Positions 1 through 11,200 of a stretch of DNA of 64,000 bases are shown in pieces. How positions within the stretch are numbered: the first letter of the stretch is position 1; each line of letters opens with the position of its first letter. The notes beneath the pieces are model-generated. The model did no database searches and had not been told where the DNA came from. It saw only the letters and a program-made list of their open reading frames with translations. The stretch is taken from NCBI GenBank assembly GCA_963854735.1, contig OY978100.1, positions 1,612,001 to 1,676,000 on the forward strand, in the 5' to 3' direction. Position numbers and translations under genes: made by a program. This DNA is from Marvania coccoides (lineage: Eukaryota; Chlorophyta; Trebouxiophyceae; Chlorellales; Chlorellaceae).

Positions 1-675
1 GACACCCCTTCCGATGATTCTGACTTTGAGGTCAACGAGGAAGAGATGCAAATGTCGGCGTTTTGCCAATTCAGCAGCCGCCGAGGCTTCAAGCGGGGTC
101 AAACCTGCGGCAGGAGTGGCGCTGGTGCTCCGCCCAAGAAGAGGCACAACCTCTGGTCGCTGGAAGAGACACTTGCGCTGATGAATGAGGTGCGCCTGGC
201 TGGCATCGGCAAGTGGGCTGAGATCAAGCGGCTGCCGGTGCCTGGCATTGCTGAATTGCTGGCGTGCAGCGCGCCTGTGGACTTGAAAGACAAGTGGCGC
301 GACCTGGTGGGTTTATTTTTATGCACGTTTTGTTTCGTTGCTTTAGAAATCATAACTTTGTTTAGTAATGTTCTGATGGTAATTTCTTTCTTATGCTAGG
401 CACGATTGGCGAAGCTGCCGCTGCGGGGGTTGGTTGGCAGCTGCTGCAGCCCTGGCCATCTCCCTGCGGTCTTCCTCTTGCTCCGCAGCTGCCCATGTCT
501 CCTCAAAACAATCCAGAATTTGGGCATGACGTTTTCGCGCCGCAGAACCTTGCCCACACCAACAACCCCCCTAAAGGGAGGAGGGGCGCCAGCCATTGCC
601 TCTGGGCCGATGCTGCACACTAATAGCTCCATTTCCTTCTCAGGAGGACCTCCACATGCGCCCACATGGCAATGA
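1..675 (+). CDS. Telobox Myb (telomere-repeat binding type) protein, 5' partial
   Basis: The frame is open from the first base, so the 5' part lies outside the window. Exons are 1-306 and 400-675, joined in phase 0 at a GTGGGT donor and a CTAG acceptor. An acidic stretch (about residues 1-16) is followed by a basic patch and one Myb/SANT repeat (WSLEETLALM through VDLKDKWRDL). The VDLKDKWR telobox helix typifies TRP/TRB/TRF-like proteins that bind double-stranded telomere repeats or teloboxes in promoters. A C-terminal Myb repeat fits the TRFL/TRP arrangement. The tail after the telobox (about 80 residues) is low complexity and its exact splicing is uncertain. Domain call firm, full identity open. 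Confidence 0.8.
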
Positions 676-1001
676 GTCACCCAAATGCCTGCCACAGCAG
701 CTTGGAAAGTTCGAGATGGGCATTTTTACACAAGTACAAATTCTCTGGTAGTTTAAAGTGAATATAGGATCTAGCAGCTGCGCTGAATCAAGCAGTTCAA
801 ATTCGTTCATTCAGCGTTCTTTGAAATCTACTCTTCGCTGCAGGGCACGCTATCAAGGCAGGAAATAACTAATCAAAGGGCATGCATGCTGGGCTGGGTG
901 AAAATTGCATTGCATTGCGTAAAACGGTAGCCAGTACATATATTTTTCCGTCGTTCATTTTTTTGGTCATTCTCCGCCGCTGCTTAATTTTTTTTAATAC
1001 T
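676..1001. other. Convergent spacer
   Basis: Lies between the 3' ends of the telobox gene and the minus-strand DUF7918-like gene. AT-rich, with no open frame or repeat that I can support. Confidence 0.6.
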
Positions 1002-2014
1002 TCAGCGAGCGAGCCGCTTGTTCCACTTGGGCTCAGCGTCGTCGTCTCCTGTCAGGTCGCACTCGAGCTTCTCTCCTGGCGCCAGCTGCTCCGCCCCATC
1101 CAGCACCACCACCTCTGCCCGCTCCCGCTTCACTCGCATCGGCTGCGTGGGCGCCATCCCCAGGTTCTGGCGCTGGCGCTCGCGCTCCGTGGAGGCGCGC
1201 GTTTCCGGGAACGAGTCCAAAATTGCGGCATGGAGCGGGATTTCACGGCGCAGCACCTGGCGCAGCATCAGCGTGGAGGGGGTCTCGTACCGTAGGTCAA
1301 AGGTGGCCAGGACGGGGCCGACCTGCAACGCGTCGCAAGAAGCCATAATTGCGTATACTGAATCTTGATGGAAAGTACAGCTTTGAAACACCAAACATAT
1401 ATAATTAACCGGCCCAGCAGTTTTTTCGAATTAAAAAGAAAGAAAGGCAATTTTTTCTTTCTTACCAGGTGAGCGCTACGCTGGGAGAAGCCGCGGCTGA
1501 CTTGGCTGCCCGCCGAATGTGTGGTCAACGACGGTTTCAAAAAGAACTTCTTGCCTTCCGGCAGCGTAGGGACAGTAGAGCTGCTGGCCCCGGCGCCTGA
1601 GCTTGTCCCCTTGCATTCTGGCCCCCAGACCATCTCTTGCACGACCACCTTCATCCGCCCCTCTTTAAAATCCAGCGACTGCGCGCGCTCCCCCGCCGAG
1701 TCCTGGGCAGCGCCGAACTTGAACAGGTCCAGGACGACCCTCTCTGTGCTGCCGTGCTGCACAAACCCCAAGAATTTGTACGTAGCGTGGGCTGCATCGA
1801 GAACGCCGCAGATCCCCACTTGTTTGCCGTCGATGGTCAGCTGGCAGTTGAAGCGGCGGCTGGGATGGGGATCGGGCACCAGCGAGGTGACGTGGACCTC
1901 GTAGCGGTCGCCAGGCGATGCCACGATGAAGTTGTCACCTGAAGATTGCACCTCGTGAAAGGGAACCCCGGTGTCGGGCCGCACCACCCGCAGCTCAAAG
2001 TTCCCAGAGCGCAT
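1002..2014 (-). CDS. DUF7918-like protein of unknown function
   Basis: Exons 1466-2014 and 1002-1322 (minus), GTAAGA donor and TTGCAG acceptor; about 290 residues. The start MRSGNFELRV is the first ATG that keeps the conserved start of the domain. The body is a beta-rich domain (about residues 1-125: FELRVVRPDTG, GDNFIVASPGDRYEVHV, ATYKFLGF, GRMKVVVQEMVWG) like the fungal/algal DUF7918 family. A Ser/Gly linker and an EGKKFFLKPSL motif follow, then an acidic tail (LTGDDDAEPKW). No enzyme motif or targeting signal is visible. A decayed second copy lies 2.5 kb downstream on the same strand. Family assignment is from memory of the motif pattern; function unknown. Confidence 0.7.
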
Positions 2015-2823
2015 GGTGATAGGAATTGATTGCTTGAGCGAGGTTTGGGAGAGCACAGCGAACAAATGTGATCAATTTGTTTGTCGAAATGAGAGCGAGG
2101 TGACCAGATTCTTCTTATCCTAGCTTATTTGAGCAGAAATGATTTTTTATTTTATTTTGAAGTTAATAAAATTGAAAGAATTGCTCGGGAGAATTCAAAA
2201 CAGTTTCTAACTGTTTTTATTTTTTTTAATGTGGTCCCAATTCCCTGCCCCCTCCGGCAGCTCCAAAAGGAGCTCCGGCAGCGTTCAGGCAGCGTATTAC
2301 ACAGCTGAGCTGCCCTAGGGAGGGTATGGAGAGGCGCAACAGCCAACAGCGCGCAGGACGGCTTGCACGTGGTCCCCGCCTCTGCCAGGGCCATGCCATT
2401 GATGCCAGCTCTGGCCTGTGCAGCGCATCAACCCTCAGGAAGTTAATTGATAGGCCGCTGATATATATACGCCATGGAGATTAGACAGCTCCAGATTTCT
2501 CTCGGCATCGATAGTTTAAAACAGTCAATGTTTTGGAATATCATTTTAGCTTGATATAGCATGTATAGATTGGCTGCACGCCAGTCGATTCCTACTTAAT
2601 GCAAAACATCGATGGAGTAATGATTTCGTATCAATTTAGAGGTATCTAACGAAGCGGAAGAGGAAAATAATTTATCATACAATAGTGCACTTATAACAAA
2701 AATTAAACCAGGTACATGAAAAAAAATCGCAATTTCGTAAAAAGTACGCCGTAGAAAAGAGGTGGAAAATAAAAAAATAAAAAAAAAGTTTGAAAAGAGG
2801 ACGGAAAAAACAGGTGCTTGCCG
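2015..2823. other. AT-rich spacer
   Basis: Upstream region of the DUF7918-like gene and 3' flank of the next minus-strand gene. Contains a GCTCC-AAAA-GGAGC hairpin near 2260-2275 and long A/T runs. A short minus-strand frame at 2152-2394 has no recognisable motif and is not called. Confidence 0.5.
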
Positions 2824-3778
2824 CTAATCATTAGGAAAAAAAATTAAAAATGTGGACACTAAGAGCTCGCATAGTCGCCAAGCCAGGGCAGCTATCAACG
2901 CCGTCTCCACCACTGTGCGCACCAGCGGCTTGCGGCACTCCGCCAATCTGAACGCCATGCTGCGGTTCTTGCAGCGAAAAGCGAATTGCATCCTTGCCCT
3001 AGCGTCCGCCTGGTTTCGCACGGCCCAGAACAGCAGCAGCTGAATGCAGATGACCGTGAAAATTACCACGGTGACGCACGCAGCTCGAGGCGGTAGGGCT
3101 TCTGACGCGCTGGATGGGGGGACGAAGGGTAGAAAGGAGGACGCCAATGCGATCTTCTGCGCTACCGCCGAATAAAAGGCGCTCCCCCACCCAGCGGGAC
3201 ACTGCGACGGCGTGCAGCACAGCTGTGGCAAGTAATACAGCGAGTGCACAGTGATAGCTACCTGCAATAACGGCGCGCTGGGAACGCCTGCCAGCGCAAA
3301 GCAGGTGCTCTGCATGAATAACCACAGCGCCAGCAGCCCAAAAGTCTGGGCTGATGTGAAGGGGGGTCCCGCCTTTTCCGACGACTCCAGCGCAGCACGC
3401 ATTGCAGCCGAGTGCGAAATGGTGTGGGCAGCTATGTGTAGGAAAGCTCGCAGGTGCTCGTTTGAAAGTTCAACGGGGAGGCGGCGCAAGGCCCAGGGGG
3501 TCTGCAAAAAAACAACTGCGACCAGGAAAAGGTGCAGCGGCAAATGTTGGTTGCTGTACTCGGCGGTGAGGGTGGTCGGGATGACGCTGGCGATGGTCAG
3601 CACTGCTAAGAGAATGAGATCCAGCCGTCGCCATGATTCGCGATCGCCGCTCAGCTTGGCTGTCCAAAAGTTATGGAAGGCTTCCTCGCTGCGGGGCTTG
3701 GCAAAGGACAGGCCCCCTGCCCAGGAAGACTTGATCCTCCCCAGCCGCAGCGAAGCCTCCTGTACCAGGTCGCAGAAC
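2824..3778 (-). CDS. Multi-pass membrane protein, unknown family (3' exon)
   Basis: An uninterrupted minus-strand frame of about 317 codons begins after an ATTTAG acceptor at 3779 and ends at a TAA at 2824. It has no early Met, so at least one exon lies upstream; 3825-4073 holds an open frame behind a TTGCAG acceptor with a hydrophobic stretch and may be it, but I could not find a donor that joins the two in frame. The protein has about five or six hydrophobic segments and little else. Order of segments, a Trp-rich start and an RNQ basic motif after the penultimate segment resemble the single-exon membrane protein at 35450-36361. I infer the same lineage-specific family; function unknown. Confidence 0.6.
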
Positions 3779-3824
3779 TAAATGCTTAGAATTGAAGGGA
3801 CTGGCAGAACGAGGTTAGGGTGAT

Positions 3825-4073
3825 TCAGCCAATACACAAAATCTTGCAGCTGGGATGGTAAAAAACGCACCGTGCCGCCCATAGAATGCAGATGCAGTGG
3901 TGCTGAAGGGCAGTCTCCAACGCTATTCGCCAGTTTGCTAACCCCAAAAATACCGGCCTCTCAATGATGACGATGGCAGTGTCGGCGAATACCAAAAAAA
4001 AATCATCCTGGAGCTTTATAAAACCATACGCGGATGTTAACACGAACACGGCGTTAAGATAATCAGCGTGCGC
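3825..4073 (-). CDS. Possible upstream exon of the membrane protein gene
   Basis: Open minus-strand frame reading through LTSAYGFIK, a hydrophobic stretch and a Cys-rich segment, directly behind an AATTGCAG acceptor. Lies immediately 5' of the 2824-3778 exon. Splicing to that exon is unresolved, so this is a candidate only. Confidence 0.3.
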   Translation of the reverse strand, partial: AHADYLNAVFVLTSAYGFIKLQDDFFLVFADTAIVIIERPVFLGLANWRIALETALQHHCICILWAARCVFYHPSCKILCIG

Positions 4074-4479
4074 TGCAATTTTGAGAGAAGAATTGTAACG
4101 TTTTTTTGTTTATTTTTTAATAAGCGCCCTAGGCCTACAGCTGAATCAGACGCATCTTTTGAAGAGGAGAAGAGAGGACGAAAACAACAAAAACTTATTC
4201 AATTGCACAATTTTTTGCGGAGATTAAGAAACTTTCTTATTTATTTCCTTTGAAAGGTTTTCTTTTTTCAAGCTGTCTTCAAGCTTACAAGGCTTGCACA
4301 GCATTACAGGGGCAACAGGGGCAATTTATTGCCCCTTCAGTCATTCCTCTGGGATGGGGTCATTTTTTTTTTTTTTTGCTTCCTACTGTCTGCCCCCAAC
4401 TTTCACTCTACATTCGCATCACGGTGCGGCAAACCGATACCGCCGCGCTCTCCGTGATGTCCACCACTTGCTGCCGCTT
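4074..4479. other. Spacer with homopolymer tracts
   Basis: AT-rich with a poly-T run near 4362-4377. No gene seen. Confidence 0.5.
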
Positions 4480-5430
4480 TTTTCATATCGGCGGGGCATC
4501 CGCCGGCCCAGTAAGGTCGCATTTAAAGTGCTCTCCAGGCGCTAACCGCTCGTCTTCATGACCGTCGATGATCACCACCGCACCCTCTCCCCGCTCCCTC
4601 TTCACGCGGTCGTTCATTGGCGCTGCAGCCCTGGTGGTGTTTGCATCCATCTGTGCCGCGTCCCCCCCCCCCCCCCCCCCTTCTGCCGCTGCCGCGCTGC
4701 CTGAGTGCGCGTTTCGGGGAAGGCGTTCAAAATGAGGGCATGGGCGGGGTTTTCTGGCCGCAGGATGCCGCGCAGCAGCAGGGTTTGTGGGTTTCGTAGC
4801 GCAGGTTAATAATGATTCGGGAGCCCACTAACAGAAAGGACGAAGATAGGCATTACTACTACTATTATTACGATTAATACATATCCAACAGCATGAAATA
4901 CATAACGAATGTTGTTTAAAACGATATGGCTTGCTTCCCTGGTGTGCCGATGGGCAGTGGCCGCGCTCGTCTCAGTGACGGTGCCAGCGTTTTGCCTGAC
5001 CAGCGAAGGCCGCAGGAAGAATTTCTTGTCTTCGGGCAGGGCAGGCACCGTCGAGGCAGCGGCGCGACTACTGCCTGGCGGGCAGTCCCCTCCTGTGTTT
5101 GGTTTCGTCGGTACACTCAATCTGCCGCACAGTCACCTCAAACTTGCCACTCTTGATATCCTGCGCAGCGAAGCCGCTCACACCGAGCTGGACTCCCTCG
5201 CAGCCGCGAATTTGAAGAGAGTCGTAGGTAACAACGCTGGACCTCCAGCGATGGCGATACCCTGTGAATGTGTTGTTTTCTGAATACAGCTTTCATCTTT
5301 GACCCGCATCTCTGCTGTCTACCTTGAGTATGCACTGGTAATGGCGGTCCCTGGAGGGGTGGAGGAATGGGTGCGCTGTGTCGGGATGGACCACACCGTT
5401 ACTATGAAATCGCCGACCTGCATGATACGT
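4480..5430 (-). pseudogene. Degenerate second copy of the DUF7918-like gene
   Basis: Minus-strand segments match the gene at 1002-2014 in order along its whole length: GDFIV near 5410, HPSR...YQCILKVD near 5350, a FAAQDIKSGKFEV segment near 5170, TVPALPEDKKFFLRPSL near 5020-5060, LRYET near 4795 and an NAFPETR segment near 4720. They are no longer one reading frame. A TGA interrupts near 5303, the frame shifts near 4785 between LRYET and the following LLLRGIL-type segment, and a 19-base poly-C tract sits at 4662-4680. Protein identity to the intact copy is low, so the duplication is old. A functional gene with unusual splicing cannot be fully excluded. Confidence 0.65.
4662..4680. repeat. Poly-C tract (19 C)
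   Basis: Uninterrupted run of cytosines inside the decayed DUF7918-like copy; likely to vary in length and to be prone to sequencing error. Confidence 0.9.
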
Positions 5431-5584
5431 TGAGTTGTTTAGACTGAATTGAATTATTTGAATTTTAGTTGGTTGAAAAATTAATGGTTTAAGCCAGTGT
5501 TTAAGCTTTTTCAATCCCCGCCTCTGCGAAACGTGTTCATAAATAAACAGAGGGGGCCATTAAATATCTTGTCTGCAACTTGCC

Positions 5585-5613
5585 AAGAATAAGCTCAAGT
5601 TGAGCTTATTCTT
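5585..5613. repeat. 29-bp perfect palindrome beside the transposon
   Basis: Arms AAGAATAAGCTCAA and its exact reverse complement flank one central G. It ends 6 bp before the left terminal repeat of the transposon and lies outside the element. Confidence 0.95.
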
Positions 5614-5619
5614 ATCATT

Positions 5620-5634
5620 CATCTCAGTTTTGTG
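5620..5634 (+). repeat. Left terminal inverted repeat
   Basis: CATCTCAGTTTTGTG, preceded by ATT. Exact reverse complement of 11854-11868. Confidence 0.9.
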
Positions 5635-5690
5635 AACGCGGTAGAAAACGGATTCAAGCAGCAGCGCGAAACGGCATGGCCCTTTTCATC

Positions 5691-5797
5691 AGCGCTAAAA
5701 ATGCACTAGCGCTAATTGGCGGATCTCAACAGCTGCGCTTATGAGCGCTGGCCTCCCGACACTAGCGCTGAAAAGCGCAGATCAACACTTGCGCAAG
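5691..5797 (+). repeat. Left subterminal repeat cluster
   Basis: GCGCT-led units at 5692, 5709, 5746 and 5765; the last (GCGCTGAAAAGCGC) is nearly identical to a unit at 11785 near the other end. A CTTGCGCAAG palindrome lies at 5788-5797. CACTA-type elements usually carry such subterminal arrays as transposition protein binding sites. Confidence 0.75.
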
Positions 5798-6002
5798 TTG
5801 CTGCAGCCGCTGCCTGGACGCTTGTCTGCAGGTACGCTGTAATGCGCTATTCTGCGGTTGTGCAATTTTGGGCCGTTACAAAAGTACGTTGATTTATGCT
5901 CATCTGCAGATTTCGCCCCCGCCCGCTAATTGCAGCTGGCGGTGCGCCTCGCCCTGGCCCCTCCGCGGGGTGCCCTCCTCCTCGCCATCTCCACCCTCCG
6001 CC

Positions 6003-7870
6003 TCACTCCATGGGCTGCGACCCCACCTCGACCTCCCACCGCGGCAGGATGATGGAGTTCTTGGGGTCGATGCGCTCCTCCACCTCCGTGATGCGCAGCT
6101 CGTAGTCGTCTTTGTTCACGTCGATTGTGGTTTCGCCCCTCAGCAGCAGTTCCACCTGCATTGATGGATGGAGAAAGGAGAGGAAGAAGATTAAGTAAGA
6201 CATTTATTTTATTTGAACGGCAAGTGCTTCTTGAATAAATTAGTTCATAGTTTTAACTTTTGAATTGGAGAACTCACCGCCAGCTCTACGAATGCGATGT
6301 GCGCCGCAGGGATGAAGTCGATTGGCTTGTGCTTGTCGGCTTTTTTGTACTTGAACTGGGAGGTGGTTTCGAGGAGCAGCCCACGAAAGGCCACCTGCTC
6401 GTAGGGATTTACGCCCATGGCGCGGTACGAAAAGTTGTCAGCCATGCGACTGCCCACGGCGGTGTCCAGGCTGGTGCATCCGACGGGGAAGAGGCGGCCG
6501 GTGCCGGTGCCGGTGCCGGCCACCGCAAAGTCTATGTAGTGCTCGGAGAGTTTCGCCTTGAGCGAGCCGCTGATGACGCTGCGCAGGCTGCGGTAAACAA
6601 GCAACACCTGCTTGACTTGAAGGAATTGACGAATTGAATTCATTAAAAGTTGCTGCAATACATCAAATGAAAAAATCAATTTGACGTACATCGCTTGCCA
6701 CTTCTTTCATCTGCTCCTGGGCGTTTCGTCGAGCCTCCTTGACGTTGTCGTAGCCCAGGTAGCAGGCTGCCATGTAGGCCGTGTGCGAGGTGGTGGGCCA
6801 ATAGCCCCTTGTCTTGGAGTTCCAGACCCACTTGACCGCCATTTCTGTGAAGTCTTTGCCCTACAAATCCAGGGGACAAAGATTGTTCATTACTTAAATG
6901 CAATATATAGTTTGATATTAATGCATATTTATTGTAAACGAAAGGAAACGCACCAGGGATCTTTTTTTCCCTTGCCGGCGGCCGGGAGGGGAGTTGCCCC
7001 AGGAGCTGATGGTGGACGCCGCAGAGGCCAGCGCCTCCAGGGACTTCTCATGGTTGTCAGTGAGCCTCTTCATCGTGGTTGTGGCGTCAGCCAGCATGTT
7101 CATCATGGCGGCTACGAAAGAAAAGAACAAAATAGTAGTTGACCTGCGACGGCGGGGTGTAATTAACGCATGAAAAGTAGCTTACGGAGGACGGCGAGAA
7201 GCTGGCGCATGTCGGAAGGACCAGCTGGGGGCGCGAGGTGGACGCGCTGGGTCGCAGCCGGCCTGCGGGCTTGGTGAGCCCCGCCGTTGCCGCCGTTCCG
7301 TGATGCTTGAAGAGCTGCTGCGTCGCTGGTGTTGTCGTGGTTGAGATCTTCATTCTCCTCGTCAGAAGACGCGTCAATGTGGAGGCTGGACTTGTTCGGG
7401 GAGGCGGCGGCCGGGCGCTGGGCTTGGAAGGCGGGGGTCTTGGCGCCTTGCTCGCCGGTGCGGGAGAACTTGTTGTTTTTGGTGGCAGCGAGCGCTCCTG
7501 GCCGCTTGAGGGCTTGCGAAGAAGGAGCAGCACCTCTAGGGGGAGGTAATGGGCATTCTTCTTCTTCGCTTAACCAGGTGGGCCCTGGCATTTCTTCTCC
7601 AGCCTGAATGAAGGGGAAAGAGAAGGAAGAAAGGGCGGGGTCGGCAGCGAGTATGAAACTGACAATGACAGAAGAAGGCCAGAAGGCAGAATATGTTGAA
7701 GTGAAAAGACATCTGCTCAGATGATCTTGACATGCACCCCAAAAATTGCAAACCAAAGGCAATTTGGCATTCCCGTTCCTCACCTGGAGGCCATAGAGAC
7801 CTTGCAAGAGTACGCGGGGGCCCACAATGTTGTTGTCCGAGCCCGGCCTGAGCCGATTCGTGCTGCTCAT
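6003..7870 (-). CDS. Transposon accessory protein (TnpA-like position), unknown family
   Basis: Six minus-strand exons (7784-7870, 7186-7603, 6954-7111, 6690-6860, 6278-6607, 6003-6155) join in frame to 438 residues; all introns are GT-AG. The N-terminal third is low complexity: acidic EEEE, Pro/Ala/Gln-rich, then a DASSDEENEDL acidic patch. The middle has a predicted helical MMNMLADATTTMKRL segment, and a folded half follows (KWVWNSKTRGYWPTT, LRSVISGSLKAKLSEHY, a Gly-Thr repeat, then a beta-rich end with RGETTIDVNKDDYEL). I recognise no family. Lying inside the element's ends and head-to-head with the transposase, it occupies the place of the second, end-binding protein of CACTA elements; that role is inference. 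Confidence 0.75.
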
Positions 7871-8223
7871 GGCTACAATGGACGGTAGGTGCTGTCGCAG
7901 GGAATCAGAGAAGGAAGACACGTTGAAACGTATTGAATAATATTTAGGTTTGACACGCTGAGGCGGGGACACGCAATCATCAGCGTGTCGAAAGAGGTGC
8001 AGACTGAGACACGTCGCGCGACGTGTCCCCTCTCGTGAACTTCGGAAGGATTCACGCGATTTTCGAAAAATCGCCGCGGCTCGTTCCTCCTTTGGGCAGC
8101 CGATTAAGCTACTTTTCGCGCTGAAATAAGGTTAAATAATCAATATAATTCTTGAAACAGCATTTTCATTTAGGATTAACGTGTTTTTTCCTCTGAATAA
8201 ATTTTAACATTCAAACATTTCTC
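7871..8223. promoter_or_regulatory. Central bidirectional promoter region of the transposon
   Basis: The 353 bp between the two divergent start codons. Contains the 20-bp palindrome at 8008-8027 and a further imperfect GCGATTTTCGAAAAATCGC dyad near 8056-8074, then AT-rich sequence before the transposase ATG. Promoter role is inferred from position. Confidence 0.6.
8008..8027. repeat. 20-bp perfect palindrome
   Basis: GACACGTCGCGCGACGTGTC equals its own reverse complement. Lies in the shared promoter region of the two transposon genes; a candidate site for a dimeric DNA-binding protein. Confidence 0.95.
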
Positions 8224-11200
8224 ATGGGGAGCATATGGAAAACCCCTGAATACCCTCATCACTGCTGCGGCTGTGGAAAGTATTGGCGCAACATCGAAAG
8301 CCACATCAAGCACCCATCCAACGAGAAGTGCTTCTGGGCTACGGTCGAGGCCCCGCCTACCGCTCCGCTCCGCAAGCGCCCTCGTGCAGCTGCGCCGCCG
8401 GATGAAATGGACTGGGGGGATGGCAACCAGGACAATGGCGACGACGGCGGGCTGCCGCCAGGCGGGGATGGGATGGTTCCGGCCATCGATGCCGCCAACA
8501 TCACCGCCGCCGCTGCCTCGCTGGTGGCAGCATCACAGCGCGTACGCAGCACCGCACCGACCGGCCCTGCCGCAGTGGACCAAACTGAAGCTGCGGAGCT
8601 TGACGAAATAGTCAACGGGCTGGGGAGAATGGGCTTGGATGATGAGGTGGAAGATAGCGGCAAGAGCGGGTACGGCATCAAGTTCACCGAAGCTGAGCAC
8701 GTTGCGGTCAGCATCATGCACAAGCTGTCGCTGATGGAGGGGACGCGGTTGTTCAACATGCTGCACAACCACGGGCTGTGCCGCTGGAAGAATGTGCCGC
8801 AGTTTGACACCTATCGTGCAGCCCCAAGGGTCCGGGAGCTGGGGCAGCCGTGGGTGGATGCTACCATCGCCGAAGTCAACGGCGTGGTCATCAAGGCCAG
8901 CTTGGTGGGCGACTTTGACCTCGTTCTGCGAGAGATAGCCCGCAAGGGCGGGATGCTCGCAGAGTCGGATTGCGGCGCACTCAACAGCGACGGGGAGCAG
9001 CTTTTCGGGCGCGTTCACATGGGCACTCGGGTGCAGCAGCGGTTCGTAAGTAAACGGCATTCATTTGATCTAAATATAATGCTTTTCTCTTGTTCACTTG
9101 AGCATAATAAAAAAAGTCTCTTGTTCACTTGATAATTTTTTTCTTTATTCATTTTTTTTCGCAGGGAGCTTACAGAACGAGCCCTTTCCGCCGTTCCGAT
9201 GAATTAAACATCATCCCCCTCGGTGTATACTACGACAAAACTGACGTGGAGCGCTCCGATCGTTCTATGTGCCCCTTGAACATAATAGCGATGGCGGTGG
9301 ACCGCAGCATCCTTTTCACGCCGCGCGGGACAACGCGCATCGCTGAAATCCCTGTGTTGGACCGCAAAGCTCTTGGAATAACACCGGGGGAGTGCAGGAT
9401 GCTGCAGCATTGGGTGGCACAGACAACGCTGGAGTTGGCCTTGAAGCGTTTCAAAGAGTTGAGCTGCAAGTAAGTGATTTTCTCTGGAAGTTAATAGAAA
9501 ATCTTATTATGAAAGATAACACTAATTTACTAATTTATTTATCCTACACAGGGGGCTCGAGGTGGCTGACCCCCAAGGCAACCCGATATGGACGTTCCCC
9601 ACCCCCGTTGCCTTCATTGGCGACCTCCAGGCGCTCAGCCAAGCCTTTGCGGTTGGCGGCAACTATAAATGTGACATGCCTGATGTTTCCACGTACGTGC
9701 CGAAGGAGGAGCTGGACAACATCTTCGACGATTTTGGCGAGCGCCGCGAAGAAGACATGTTGGCAGTGTTCGCTCGGGCCGCCATGGCAGCCGTGGCCAC
9801 TGGGCCCCACTCTGCTGACATGCGTGTAGCGGCAGAAAACGAGTTGAAGCTGTACTCGCTGACACCCCTCCCCCTTTTCAACCCTGAGAAAGACATCAAA
9901 GGAGTTGTCAAGGTGCTGGCAGGCTCTCCCATGGTGGCCAAGCCAGCGCTGATGGGTTTCTTTGCGGTGAACTGCTACGAGCTGGCCATGCCCGACCGTT
10001 TGCATACCGTGTGGAAAGGCTTCGTCACCTACATGCTGGGGGTGGAGCCTGGCGGCATTCTGTATTGCCTCGCTGGTGGCAGCATGCCGCTTCTCAGAAA
10101 GGCAAGTTACCCAATTCGCCAATTAATCTCCGGGTTCTCAATGGCTTAAATTTCGGGTTTTCTTTACATTTGTAGATAAACAGATACATTTTCAACCTCC
10201 CCACTTACCCTGACCTTGTTTTGCCCCGCAACGGCTGGCAAACCTCGCGTTGTGAAGAAGCTGGGCTGTTTGCGAAGAAAATAACCGCCACAGAGAGCAT
10301 AAACCTGGCGCTGGTGATCGGCCCTGCTCTGCTGCTGGACTCCAAGCTCATGCCGCTGCTCCGCTGTATTGCCGGCAAGTCAAAATGATTAAAAAAAGTT
10401 TTGAAAACGATATATTATAACGAACAAACGGTAACAACATATATATTTTTTTATTTGTAGCGCTGCTGAACTGGCACGCCGTGGTGCGCCGTGAGATCCA
10501 CACTGAGGAAACCATCGCCCAAGTGCACTCCCTCCGCATCGAGCTGCAGCAGACCGTTCTTCGTGAGCTGAGCACAGAGAATGAGAACTTGAGGGACAGC
10601 TGGACCACCCCCAAGAGCTGGAGCATCCCCAAGATGTGGTGCCTCCGCAAATTTGAAGGGGCCATCAAGGTGGTGGGCGCCTCCGCCATCACCGACACCG
10701 GCTTCCAGGAAGCGCTGCACAAGGCCGGCAAGCGCGCTGCCATCCACACCAATAACCGCAAAAACGACGCGATGCCGCAGATGTCGCAAGCCGAGGCGCG
10801 CGAGTGCGCTTGCCGGCGGCTGTTGGACGCCGATGAAGGCGACGCAGAGCGGGAGACGCGCTGCAGCTTGCAGCGGCTCGCGGTCGCCATCAAGGGGATA
10901 GTTCTACCTGCGCGCTTCGCCCGCGTGTGCTTAGCCGAGTTGGACAAGGGTCACCTGGGTGACCAGAGCACCGCCGACCAAGTGGCGCTCGAGCTGCTCA
11001 CCACCGCCCCCCTGCTGCAGCAGCTGCTGTCCGATGCCAACCAGGTCGCTGAGGACGAAGGTCTCCCACGTCCCAATGCGGACGTCCAGATCTTTGGCAC
11101 CGCTGGCATCCCCTTCTACGCCCACCCAGGCGCGCCGGTGAAGGGAGTCAAGCTCATGGCCAAGGTCTGCGCGGGCTCCAGGGGGTACGGCTCCGTGGCC

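Noticed and set aside
10106..10110. GT donor a few bases downstream of the GC donor in the transposase
   Set aside because: Using it shifts the frame of exon 4 and destroys the RYIFNLPTYPDL match; the GC donor keeps phase 0.
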